A stretch of DNA of 64,000 nt, taken from Pollutiaquabacter aromativorans (GTDB lineage: Bacteria; Bacteroidota; Bacteroidia; AKYH767-A; 2013-40CM-41-45). The notes under the pieces were generated by a model, which saw only the letters and a program-made list of their open reading frames with translations, ran no database searches and had not been told where the DNA came from. A program made the position numbers and the translations under genes. The stretch is taken from NCBI GenBank assembly GCA_049177215.1, contig CP185379.1, positions 1,922,001-1,986,000 on the forward strand, given 5' to 3'. Numbering within the stretch: position 1 is the first letter of the stretch; every line of letters begins with the position of its first letter. Below, piece by piece: positions 51,459 through 59,129 of this stretch.

Positions 51459-53861
51459 TTATTTCCGGGCCGCCAGGTTGGACATTCCCGTGGTGAAACT
51501 GATGATGGTGACGGACGAGATCGGCATCAGGATGGCCGCGATGACCGGGGACAGGTTTCCCTGGACGGCGAACCACAAACCCACGGCGTTATAAGCCAGT
51601 GCGATCAGAAAACTACCCAGAATGATCCGACGGCTTGCCTTGGCTGTACGCAGGATCGAGCCCAGTCGATTGAAGCGGGAACCATCGAGAATACCGTCGC
51701 AGGCGGGTGAGAAATTGTTGATGTCGTCCGTGATCGATACCCCGACATCGCTTTGTTTCAAGGCACCGGCATCGTTCAACCCGTCGCCGATCATCAGGAC
51801 GTTTCGTCCTTCCTGCTGTAAAGCCTGGATCGCGTTGAGTTTGTCGGCCGGTGATTGACGGAAACGGATCTCCGCATCGGCTCCGAACAATTGACGCAGG
51901 CGCACGGCCTCTCCAGGGTGATCACCGGTCAGTACCAGCCTGCGGAAGTTGTGTTTATTCAAGTAGTTCAATACATCTTCCAGTCCTTCCCGATACGCAT
52001 TTCGGATAAAAAACCTTCCGAGGACTTTTCCATCGATATTGCAATACACCGACGACTCCGTTTCCTCCGTCTTGACCGCCTCCAGTCCGCAGAACGATGG
52101 AGCACCAAGCAGGATACTCTTTCCGGTGACAATTCCTGAAAGGCCACTTCCCGGAACCTCCCGGTACTCCTGCACCGGTAATCGATTCGATTCAGGCAAG
52201 AATCGGTAGACTTGTCGGCTCAGCGGATGTGCGGACTGCATGACGAGCGACCGGATAGCCTGTAGTTGCACGTCATCCAGACTTGTCCCCTCCCATCCCG
52301 TTTCCGCCTGATCGCGTTGCGTGATCGTGCCGGTCTTGTCGAAGACGACCGTATCCACCCGTGCGAGCTTCTCGATGACCGAATAGTTCTTCAAATAAAA
52401 CTTATTCCGGCCGAACACCCGTAGGATGTTTCCGAGCGTGAAGGGCGAGGAGATGGCGAGCGCGCACGGACAAGCGATGATAAGCACCGCAGTGAAGGCA
52501 GCCCAGCCTCGATTGAAATCGCCCGTCATCATCCAATAGCCGAGCGAAACAAGCGCCACCGCCAATATGAAGATGGTGAAATAATGGCTGATCCGATTGA
52601 CCAGTAACTGAAAACCGGAATCCTCATGTTTGCTGAGGTACGCGTCGTTGTTCCACAACTGCGTCAGGTAGCTTTGCGAAACCGGCTTGATCACTTCCAC
52701 TTCAATCGCGGCGCCTTGTTGCTTACCGCCGGCGTAGATCCACTCCCCTGCTCGGCGCGTAACCGGAACGGCTTCACCGGTGACAAAGCTGTAGTCAATG
52801 CTCGCATCACCCTTCAGTAAGATGCTGTCGGCCGGAATCAATTCTTCGTTCCGTACGATCATCCGATCGCCGACCTGCAGTGAGGAGACCGGAATGGAAG
52901 TTTCCTTGTCATTCTTCCGGACCATGACCGCGATCGGGAAGAACGATTTGTAGTCGCGTTCGAAGGAAAGTGTCGCGTACGTCTTATTCTGAAAAGCGCG
53001 ACCAATCAGCATGAAGAAGACCAGGCCGGCCATCGTATCCAGATATCCGGGACCGATGCCCGTCAGGATCTCCTCCAGGCTTCGAATGAACATGATGAGA
53101 ATACCGAGCGCGATCGGCACGTCGATGTTCAGGAATCTCTGGTGGAGACTTTGCCAAGCCGCCTTAAAGAACGGAAAACTGCAGTAGAAAAATACCGGAA
53201 GGGAAAGTCCGAAGTTGATGTAACTGAAGATACCCTTGAAACCCGGCTCGATGTAATCGCTTAGTGAGAAATACTCGGGAAACGAGAAGAGCATGATGTT
53301 TCCGAACGCGAATCCCGCTACGCCGATCCGGTACGCCATAGAGCGGTCCAGCTTGACTTTCCGTTCCTTCTCCAGGTCATTCAATTGGATCAAGGGTTCG
53401 TAGCCGATGGTCGCGAGCATTTCGACCAGACCCCGCAGGCTCAGTTCCTTCTCCCGGAAACTGATGCTGACTTCCCGTTTCAAAAAGTTGACGCGTGAAC
53501 GGACGACCGCCTGATTGATCCGGTAAAGGTGCTCCAACAGCCAGATGCAACTGCTGCAGTGCATCTGGGGAATGTAGAACGTTACCGAAGTCTGGGAATC
53601 GTCGCAGAACTGAATGAGTTTCTGCCGCACCTGGGCATCGTCCAGGTAGGCAAAACGCTCGTCGCGCGCCTGCTTGGGAGAAACGCCTGGTTTATCATTG
53701 AATTGGTAATAGGTGCAAAGATTGTTCTCCTGAAGAATCTCGTACACCAATTTGCAACCGTCGCAACAGAAGGTCTTGCTGTCGAAGGTGAGTGTTGTTT
53801 CACGGCATTCGTCGCCGCAATGGTAACACAAGACCCGGGAGTCGGTCAGTGTTTCTTTCAT
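51459..53861 (-). CDS. ccoI: Copper-exporting P-type ATPase of the CcoI/FixI type
   Basis: An 800-residue P1B-type ATPase that moves copper for cbb3 assembly. The N-terminus carries a cysteine-rich metal domain (CYHCGDEC, FCCDGCKLVYEIL) and an HMA domain with MHCSSCIWLLEHL. Eight membrane helices include the CPC motif (ACPCALAISSPF). The phosphorylation motif DKTGT and GDGLNDAGALKQSDVG hinge are intact. The N-terminal FixI-type domain and the neighbouring oxidase genes support CcoI over CopA. It lies 28 bases after osmC and 175 bases before ccoS. Confidence 0.93.
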   Translation of the reverse strand: MKETLTDSRVLCYHCGDECRETTLTFDSKTFCCDGCKLVYEILQENNLCTYYQFNDKPGVSPKQARDERFAYLDDAQVRQKLIQFCDDSQTSVTFYIPQMHCSSCIWLLEHLYRINQAVVRSRVNFLKREVSISFREKELSLRGLVEMLATIGYEPLIQLNDLEKERKVKLDRSMAYRIGVAGFAFGNIMLFSFPEYFSLSDYIEPGFKGIFSYINFGLSLPVFFYCSFPFFKAAWQSLHQRFLNIDVPIALGILIMFIRSLEEILTGIGPGYLDTMAGLVFFMLIGRAFQNKTYATLSFERDYKSFFPIAVMVRKNDKETSIPVSSLQVGDRMIVRNEELIPADSILLKGDASIDYSFVTGEAVPVTRRAGEWIYAGGKQQGAAIEVEVIKPVSQSYLTQLWNNDAYLSKHEDSGFQLLVNRISHYFTIFILAVALVSLGYWMMTGDFNRGWAAFTAVLIIACPCALAISSPFTLGNILRVFGRNKFYLKNYSVIEKLARVDTVVFDKTGTITQRDQAETGWEGTSLDDVQLQAIRSLVMQSAHPLSRQVYRFLPESNRLPVQEYREVPGSGLSGIVTGKSILLGAPSFCGLEAVKTEETESSVYCNIDGKVLGRFFIRNAYREGLEDVLNYLNKHNFRRLVLTGDHPGEAVRLRQLFGADAEIRFRQSPADKLNAIQALQQEGRNVLMIGDGLNDAGALKQSDVGVSITDDINNFSPACDGILDGSRFNRLGSILRTAKASRRIILGSFLIALAYNAVGLWFAVQGNLSPVIAAILMPISSVTIISFTTGMSNLAARK

Positions 53862-53889
53862 TCTAACAACCGGCCTTAGCGACCGCGTT

Positions 53890-54345
53890 TCAATTATAAC
53901 GAATTTGCGGCTCTACTATCACTTCGCCCTTTACGGAATTGCTGACAATGCAGTAGCGCTTCGCTTTGGAAAGCAGGTTGTCGATTACATGCGGATCGGG
54001 GGTATTCGGGAATTCGATCTCCGGATAGATCCGGTAAGCCTTTGCCCAAAATCCGCCACCCGACACTTTTTCAATCTCTACCTCTCCCCTTACCCGGATA
54101 TCCTTCAGTTCAACCCTTAACAACTGCGCGAAGTAGTTGAACGTGGTGAGGTAACACGAAGAGATCGATGCAACCAGCAGATGTTCCGGCGACCAAACCG
54201 TATCGGTACCGTTGAACTCCGGAGGAGCAGCGAACAATACCGGCATACGATTTCCCGTGCGGATCACCCCGCTTTGACTGATCTTATCCCACTGCAACGC
54301 TACATCGAATGTGTGGGAAGTGGCTTTTACAGCTTCGGTGGCCAT
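53890..54345 (-). CDS. OsmC/Ohr family peroxiredoxin-like protein
   Basis: A 151-residue protein of the OsmC fold. WSPEHLLVASISSCYLTTFNYFA carries one family Cys, and KRYCIVSNSVKGEV the other; such pairs reduce organic hydroperoxides. It is likely a thiol peroxidase for organic peroxides, although some OsmC relatives have other roles. The palindrome 70 bases upstream may regulate it together with ccoI, which follows at 28 bases. Confidence 0.88.
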   Translation of the reverse strand: MATEAVKATSHTFDVALQWDKISQSGVIRTGNRMPVLFAAPPEFNGTDTVWSPEHLLVASISSCYLTTFNYFAQLLRVELKDIRVRGEVEIEKVSGGGFWAKAYRIYPEIEFPNTPDPHVIDNLLSKAKRYCIVSNSVKGEVIVEPQIRYN

Positions 54346-54414
54346 GACAATTAATTTTATGTAAAAATGCCACTAAATGCCGCTTCCGCTGAATGACGCG
54401 GGTCAAGACCGGTA

Positions 54415-54428
54415 CTGACAAAGGTCAG
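54415..54428. promoter_or_regulatory. Palindrome upstream of osmC (possible Crp/Fnr-family site)
   Basis: CTGACAAAGGTCAG is a perfect inverted repeat of 5-base arms with a 4-base centre, containing TGAC-N4-GTCA. It begins right after the hemN stop region and is 70-83 bases upstream of the osmC ATG. No -7 box stands at the 36.5-base distance seen at ccoS and hmgA, so if it is used it would be in another position. Confidence 0.4.
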
Positions 54429-54429
54429 G

Positions 54430-55785
54430 TCAGACGGTCATGCTGAACAGGCTGGTCTCCGGTTGCTTCCGCCAGAGCCGGGCATCGAAGGCCATGCAAA
54501 TGTTGCGAACGAAGGCGCGACCTGCTGGAGTGACTTCAACGGAAGCCGGAGTGAGACGAACCAATCCGTCCTGCTCCATTTCCGACAATTCTTCCGGGAT
54601 GCGATCCAGCCAGTCCACCCGGCTTCCAGGTTCGTTCCAGGCCGTCCTCATATTACACATCAGGTTCAGGATGTGCCGGCGAAGGATCCGGTCCTCGTCG
54701 TTCAGCAGGTGGCCCCGGAATACCGGCAGGCGGCCCGCCCTCACCATTTCTAAATACGCTTCTACGGTTTTTACATTCTGGGCGAACGCCGTCCAGCAAT
54801 CGGAAATGCTGCTGACGCCGAGTCCGATCATGATCCGGGAAGTCGTGGTGGTATAACCCATGAAATTCCGGTGGAGCCTTCCGTTCTTCTCTGCCTGAAA
54901 TAAAGCGTCACTGCGAAGAGCGAAATGATCCATGCCGATCTCTTCGTATCCGGACGATTCCAGCATGGATCGCCCGAGTTCGTACAATCTTCTTTTGGCT
55001 TCGCCTTCCGGCAGGTCGGCTTCGGTGAAGCGCCGTTGCCCTGGCTTCAGCCAGGGTACGTGAGCGTAACTGTAGAAGGCGATGCGATCCGGCAGGAGCC
55101 GTTGAACAACGCCCAGCGTCTGCCGGATGCTGTCTTCCGTTTGATACGGTAGGCCGTAAACAAGATCATAGTTGATCGACGTATAACCGATCTCGCGCGA
55201 CCAGCTGGTCACGGCTTCTACTTGTTCGACCGATTGAAAACGGTGGATGATATCCTGGACTTTGGGGTCGAAGTCCTGGATGCCGTAACTCACGCGCCGG
55301 AAGCCGAGGTCATAGAGAGTCTGCAAGTGCTCCCGGGTGGTATTGGCCGGGTGCCCCTCGAATCCAAACTCATGATCGTCGGCTATGGCACAGCCATCGA
55401 GCAACCCGAGAATAAGACGCCGCAGTTGAGCCGGATCGAAGAAGGTAGGCGTCCCGCCTCCTAGATGAATCTCTTTGATCAACGGCCGATCGCCGATCCG
55501 CTTTCTGTACATCGACCATTCCTGCAAGACCGCGTCGATATATGGACCTTCCACCCGATGATCGACGGTGATACGCGTATTACAACCGCAATAGGTACAG
55601 AGGCTTTCGCAATAAGGAAGGTGAACATAAAGACTGATGCCTTCTGCCGCGTGCGCATGTGCCTGAAGACTCAACTCCTCGGCCCATTGGTCTTGTTCCA
55701 TCGCGCCCTCCCAATACGGAACAGTTGGGTAGCTCGTATAGCGTGGACCCGGAACATTGTACTTCACATATAAACGATGGTCCAT
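54430..55785 (-). CDS. hemN: Oxygen-independent coproporphyrinogen III oxidase
   Basis: A radical SAM enzyme for haem synthesis without oxygen. The ATG at 55785 (MDHRLYVKYNVPGPRYTSYP) gives 451 residues and avoids a 28-base overlap with queD; a second ATG 30 bases upstream is possible. The radical SAM motif HLPYCESLCTYCGC (C59, C63, C66 with an additional C68) and LGGGTPTFFDP are intact, with a HemN-type C-terminal domain. It belongs with cbb3 oxidase and the FNR-type regulator as a low-oxygen function. Confidence 0.95.
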   Translation of the reverse strand: MDHRLYVKYNVPGPRYTSYPTVPYWEGAMEQDQWAEELSLQAHAHAAEGISLYVHLPYCESLCTYCGCNTRITVDHRVEGPYIDAVLQEWSMYRKRIGDRPLIKEIHLGGGTPTFFDPAQLRRLILGLLDGCAIADDHEFGFEGHPANTTREHLQTLYDLGFRRVSYGIQDFDPKVQDIIHRFQSVEQVEAVTSWSREIGYTSINYDLVYGLPYQTEDSIRQTLGVVQRLLPDRIAFYSYAHVPWLKPGQRRFTEADLPEGEAKRRLYELGRSMLESSGYEEIGMDHFALRSDALFQAEKNGRLHRNFMGYTTTTSRIMIGLGVSSISDCWTAFAQNVKTVEAYLEMVRAGRLPVFRGHLLNDEDRILRRHILNLMCNMRTAWNEPGSRVDWLDRIPEELSEMEQDGLVRLTPASVEVTPAGRAFVRNICMAFDARLWRKQPETSLFSMTV

Positions 55786-55787
55786 GA

Positions 55788-56237
55788 TTACCGGGGCTGA
55801 TCCGTTTCGTTCCATTCCGCGAAGGCGTTCGCAGTTTCGTGCAATCGCATGCTTACCATACGGACCGAGTTCGGCAACTTCGCGGCGATCCGCTCGCGAA
55901 AATCCAATAAAAGGTTCTCGCAGGTCGGTTGATAATCGACATAGATGATCTTTTCGAAATTGTCCCTCATCCTATCCAGGTCCTTGTGCGGAGATTGTCC
56001 GTTCAACACCAGGGCGTGATCGAACTGGTTGACTACGGCTTCGTTGACGATTTTTTTCAGGTCTCCAAAATCCATCAACATTCCGTCTTTCGGATGTCCT
56101 GATTCCTGCAGCGCCTTCCCCAGCACCGTCACTTCCAGGCGATAGGAATGGCCGTGAATATTCTTACATGGACCATCATACCCATACAGGGCATGCGCCA
56201 TTTCGAAGGGGAATTTTCGGGTCAGACGTACGAACAT
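55788..56237 (-). CDS. queD: 6-pyruvoyl-tetrahydropterin synthase/QueD family protein
   Basis: A zinc enzyme of 149 residues. Zinc ligands are H15 (EMAHALYGYDG), H28 and H30 (CKNIHGHSYRLEV); the catalytic Cys is C24. The DFGDLKKIVNEAV, FDHALVLN and RLHETANAFAEW blocks complete the site. It likely makes 6-carboxytetrahydropterin for queuosine, but a tetrahydropterin role cannot be ruled out. Only two bases separate it from hemN. Confidence 0.9.
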   Translation of the reverse strand: MFVRLTRKFPFEMAHALYGYDGPCKNIHGHSYRLEVTVLGKALQESGHPKDGMLMDFGDLKKIVNEAVVNQFDHALVLNGQSPHKDLDRMRDNFEKIIYVDYQPTCENLLLDFRERIAAKLPNSVRMVSMRLHETANAFAEWNETDQPR

Positions 56238-56265
56238 ATTGCTTGCAAATTAGAATAAAAGAACA

Positions 56266-56299
56266 CGCCGGAAAGATGATGAGCGTCATCTTTCCGGCG
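56266..56299 (-). terminator. Terminator after the acidic lipoprotein gene
   Basis: A perfect 14-bp stem (56266-56279 with 56286-56299, CGCCGGAAAGATGA and complement) and a 6-base loop. On the minus strand it is followed by TGTTCTTTTATTC, a T-rich tail. It closes the two-gene unit 57084-56343 and lies 29 bases before the queD start. Confidence 0.8.
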
Positions 56300-56342
56300 C
56301 ATTGCACCACTAAACTCACAGAACATTACACTGATCTGACGA

Positions 56343-56573
56343 TCAGTCCTTGTCGTCTTTCTCCTTCTCCTCCTCCTGCTCACCAGCCTGTCCGGCTTTT
56401 TCGGTGGCAGCATTTACGGAGTCGGTGGCAACAGCCGCTTCCGTGGCCGGAGCAGCGGCGGATTGAACAGTATCAGCCGGTTGATTTCCGGTTTGCTCGT
56501 TGGTACCGGTCGAACAGGACGAAACCAACATTGCCAAACAGCACGTTACGATGGGGATCAATAGTCTTTTCAT
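56343..56573 (-). CDS. Small acidic lipoprotein
   Basis: A 76-residue protein from the ATG at 56573, whose signal peptide MKRLLIPIVTCCLAMLVSSC ends in a lipobox. The mature part is low-complexity: Thr/Ala/Pro/Val-rich, then a strongly acidic Glu/Asp/Lys tail of about 15 residues. It lies 31 bases after the membrane protein gene, probably in one transcript. No family is known to me. Longer start forms (56597, 56633) are possible but add no conserved part. Confidence 0.65.
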   Translation of the reverse strand: MKRLLIPIVTCCLAMLVSSCSTGTNEQTGNQPADTVQSAAAPATEAAVATDSVNAATEKAGQAGEQEEEKEKDDKD

Positions 56574-56604
56574 GGCTATAATATTGAATTGCTTCATGCG
56601 ATAT

Positions 56605-57084
56605 TTAATCATCATCCTGTTCACCGGCAACATTTGCCGGGGCGGCGGAACTGATTTCGGAGTGACGGATCTTACCGCCCAACCAGCCAGTTCTGGCCAA
56701 TGAAACGGACGACATGACGGCTAACAAATAAACCAGCACCAGGAGGCGACGACCTTTACCGGCCGGGCCGATGCCCAAAAACAAGGTTATCGCCGAGACA
56801 ATTCCGGTTACGCCGATCACCCAGATAGCGGCTTCGCCCGCCTCCTCGTGCTCATGAATGGCCGACTCCGTTACGCCCGGCAGGTGTTCTACCGCTTCCT
56901 CAGCAGGTTCTCCCGTTAGAAAAACGGGAACGGCTACGATCGCCGAGAATACCAGTCCGAACAGTGCCGACTTCCGCAGAACAACCTGACCAAAAACAGA
57001 TCCCGCTAACAGCAGAATGAAAGAGAAGATTGCTCCGAGAATGGCAACGTGATTGAGGAGTAAATGGATGTGGGTCTGATTCAT
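56605..57084 (-). CDS. Four-helix membrane protein with a His/Glu-rich loop
   Basis: A 159-residue protein. N-terminal MNQTHIHLLLNHVAILGA precedes the first helix; four membrane segments follow. The central periplasmic loop (EPAEEAVEHLPGVTESAIHEHEEAGEAA) is rich in His and Glu and could bind metal or haem. It resembles DUF2231-like membrane proteins, but I cannot confirm this. An exact TAnnTTTG box with an FNR-like half-palindrome lies upstream, so it may be a member of the same regulon as the oxidase. Confidence 0.55.
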   Translation of the reverse strand: MNQTHIHLLLNHVAILGAIFSFILLLAGSVFGQVVLRKSALFGLVFSAIVAVPVFLTGEPAEEAVEHLPGVTESAIHEHEEAGEAAIWVIGVTGIVSAITLFLGIGPAGKGRRLLVLVYLLAVMSSVSLARTGWLGGKIRHSEISSAAPANVAGEQDDD

Positions 57085-57098
57085 GGCTGATGTTTGTT

Positions 57099-57142
57099 CA
57101 AAAGTATCCCAACGACTGACCGATCACTCATGAGCAATGTCA
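57099..57142 (-). promoter_or_regulatory. Promoter with FNR-like site upstream of the four-helix membrane protein gene
   Basis: On the minus strand TACTTTTG (57099-57106) is an exact -7 consensus, 15 bases before the ATG. The near-palindrome TGAG-CAAT-GTCA (57131-57142, 7 of 8 positions of a TGAC-N4-GTCA site) is centred 37.5 bases upstream of the downstream end of that box. This is almost the same geometry as at ccoS (36.5) and hmgA (36.5). Confidence 0.5.
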
Positions 57143-57172
57143 CCCGAATGGGTTAACAGAAAGTTAATCCGT

Positions 57173-57910
57173 TCAAGCCAAGCCTGCCAATTGCATCAGG
57201 GCGCTCAGGTTGATCAGGTCGATCTGTTTTCCGTTCGTGTCGATCATACCTTTGTTCTTCAAGTCCGTCAGGACTTTGCTGACCTGTTCCTTGGTTGTCC
57301 CCGCAAGGTTACCAATATCCTGTCGGGAAAGTTCGAGGCAGAGCGTGCGTTGCTTCCCTTCCGCTCCGTAAGCTTCATAAATGGTCACGAGTGCATCAGC
57401 CACCTTTTCCTGTACCGTCATGGTTGCCAGTTTGAGGCTGCGCATTTCGGTCTTGTGCAGTTCGGCACGGTAAAATCGCAACAACTCAAAAGCAAGCTTT
57501 GCATCGGAATTCAGTAATTCAACAAAGGCATCGTGGTTGACATGACACAGCATGGTGTCCTCCATCGCCGTAGCGGACACTTCATTCTCGGGTCGCTCGG
57601 TATTGACACTCAGCCCGACGATATCACCTGGTTTAGCGAAGCGAATGATCACTTCCTGACCACGAACATCCGTCTTGAACAATTTCACCTTACCTTGCAG
57701 CAGGAAATAAACGCCCCGGGCCGGGTTACCTTCCAATAAGATCCGTTGTCCCTTGAAGAATCCGACTACTTTCTTGAGTTTATCGATCTTCTCAAGACAA
57801 TCCTGCGTACAATGGCGCAAGACCGAACAGTCCAGTACCGGACAGTTATGACAACTGAGTTCGTAGAAAGGTTCTACAAGCTGTTTCTTATTCGCGGCAG
57901 AGGGTTGCAT
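57173..57910 (-). CDS. Crp/Fnr family transcriptional regulator, FNR-like with N-terminal cysteine cluster
   Basis: A 245-residue regulator. Five cysteines at the N-terminus (C20, C23, C28, C34, C38) resemble the cluster ligands of FNR (C20, C23, C29 and C122 in E. coli). The cyclic-nucleotide-like barrel follows (ILLEGNPARGVYFLLQGKVKLF), then a dimer helix and a winged helix with SRQDIGNLAGTTKEQVSKVL. The recognition helix has E208, S211, K212, compared with E209, S212, R213 of FNR, which read TTGAT half-sites. So a TGA-type target is expected. It stands 63 bases after hpd, behind a hairpin. Confidence 0.9.
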   Translation of the reverse strand: MQPSAANKKQLVEPFYELSCHNCPVLDCSVLRHCTQDCLEKIDKLKKVVGFFKGQRILLEGNPARGVYFLLQGKVKLFKTDVRGQEVIIRFAKPGDIVGLSVNTERPENEVSATAMEDTMLCHVNHDAFVELLNSDAKLAFELLRFYRAELHKTEMRSLKLATMTVQEKVADALVTIYEAYGAEGKQRTLCLELSRQDIGNLAGTTKEQVSKVLTDLKNKGMIDTNGKQIDLINLSALMQLAGLA

Positions 57911-57928
57911 GTCCCAATATACAATAAA

Positions 57929-57962
57929 ATGGGCGGCAGTGAAAGTAACCGGATCCGCCCAT
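57929..57962 (-). terminator. Probable terminator between hpd and the FNR-like gene
   Basis: An 8-bp stem (ATGGGCGG/CCGCCCAT) with an 18-base loop, starting 12 bases after the hpd stop. On the minus strand it is followed by TTTATTGTATATT. The large loop makes it moderate. Confidence 0.5.
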
Positions 57963-57973
57963 CTGATTATCCG

Positions 57974-59104
57974 TTATAGGGTTCCTCTCCTTGCCTGCTC
58001 CGCTTCGATCGATTCGAAGAGTGCCTGGAAATTACCTTTACCAAAAGATTTCGCCCCTACACGTTGGATGATCTCGAAGAAAAGCGTCGGGCGATCCTCA
58101 ACCGGTTTGGTGAAAATCTGGAGCAAATAACCCTCTTCATCCCGATCGGCCATGATACCCAATCCTTTCAACACCTCGAGATCTTCCTTGATTTTTCCCA
58201 CCCGTTCCGGAACGGTATCGTAATAAGAGCCCGGCACATAGAGGAACTCCACCCCACGCTTGCGCAATTCGGATACGGTGAAGATGATGTCATCCGTAGC
58301 GACCGCGATATGCTGGCAACCGGCACCTTCGTAGAAATCGAGGTACTCTTCCACCTGCGATTTCTTCCTACCGGTCGCCGGTTCGTTGATCGGGAACTTG
58401 ATACGGCCGTTACCATTCGACATCACCTTACTCATCAACGCGGTGTACTCGGTACTGATATCCTTATCGTCGAAGGTGATCAGGTTCTTGAAACCCAGCA
58501 CATCTTCGTAAAACTTCGCCCAGCGGTTCATCTGTCCCATCTCCACATTGCCTACACAATGGTCGACGTACTCCAAGCCGATCGGCGTAGGATTGTATTC
58601 ACTTTCCCATTTTTCGTAACCCGGCAGGAAGACGCCTTGGTAGTTCTTGCGTTCCACGAAAATATGCAGGGTCTCTCCGTAAGTATGAATACCGGATCGG
58701 GTCACATTACCGAACGCATCCGACTCGGTGGTGGGTTCCATATAGGGTTGCGCACCACGGCGAACCGTTTCGTTGAAGGCATAGGTCGCGTCATCGACCC
58801 AGAAGGCGATGACCTTCACACCATCGCCGTGCTGCCGAATGTGATCAGCGATCGGTGTGGCTGAACTCATGGGAGTCGTCAGCACCAGGGTGATCTTACC
58901 TTGGCGCAAGACGTAGGACGCCCGATCCCGGACACCCGTTTCGAGCCCCGCGTACGCCAGCGATTGGAATCCGAAAGCGGTTTTATAAAAGTGGGCGGCC
59001 TGTTTGGCATTTCCCACATACAATTCGATATAATCCGTTCCGTGAATCGGCAGAAAATCGCCTTCGGTTTTCAGTTCAGGACCTTGTTGGATCAGCGTTT
59101 CCAT
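57974..59104 (-). CDS. hpd: 4-hydroxyphenylpyruvate dioxygenase
   Basis: A non-haem Fe(II) enzyme that turns 4-hydroxyphenylpyruvate into homogentisate in tyrosine breakdown. At 376 residues it is the normal size. VOC-fold metal ligands appear in order: YVDHCVGNVEMGQMNRW (His), GCQHIAVATDDI (His) and FFEIIQRVGAKSFG (Glu), with the C-terminal GKGNFQALFESIE helix. It follows hmgA by 25 bases in the same direction. Confidence 0.96.
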   Translation of the reverse strand: METLIQQGPELKTEGDFLPIHGTDYIELYVGNAKQAAHFYKTAFGFQSLAYAGLETGVRDRASYVLRQGKITLVLTTPMSSATPIADHIRQHGDGVKVIAFWVDDATYAFNETVRRGAQPYMEPTTESDAFGNVTRSGIHTYGETLHIFVERKNYQGVFLPGYEKWESEYNPTPIGLEYVDHCVGNVEMGQMNRWAKFYEDVLGFKNLITFDDKDISTEYTALMSKVMSNGNGRIKFPINEPATGRKKSQVEEYLDFYEGAGCQHIAVATDDIIFTVSELRKRGVEFLYVPGSYYDTVPERVGKIKEDLEVLKGLGIMADRDEEGYLLQIFTKPVEDRPTLFFEIIQRVGAKSFGKGNFQALFESIEAEQARRGTL

Positions 59105-59129
59105 GGTGATGGTATGGTTTTGTCAATAA

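Noticed and set aside
56330..56347. Inverted repeat ACTGATC-N4-GATCAGT as a further Crp/Fnr site
   Set aside because: It overlaps the stop codon of the acidic lipoprotein gene, has N6 between the TGAT/ATCA parts, and no -7 box stands at the right distance from queD.
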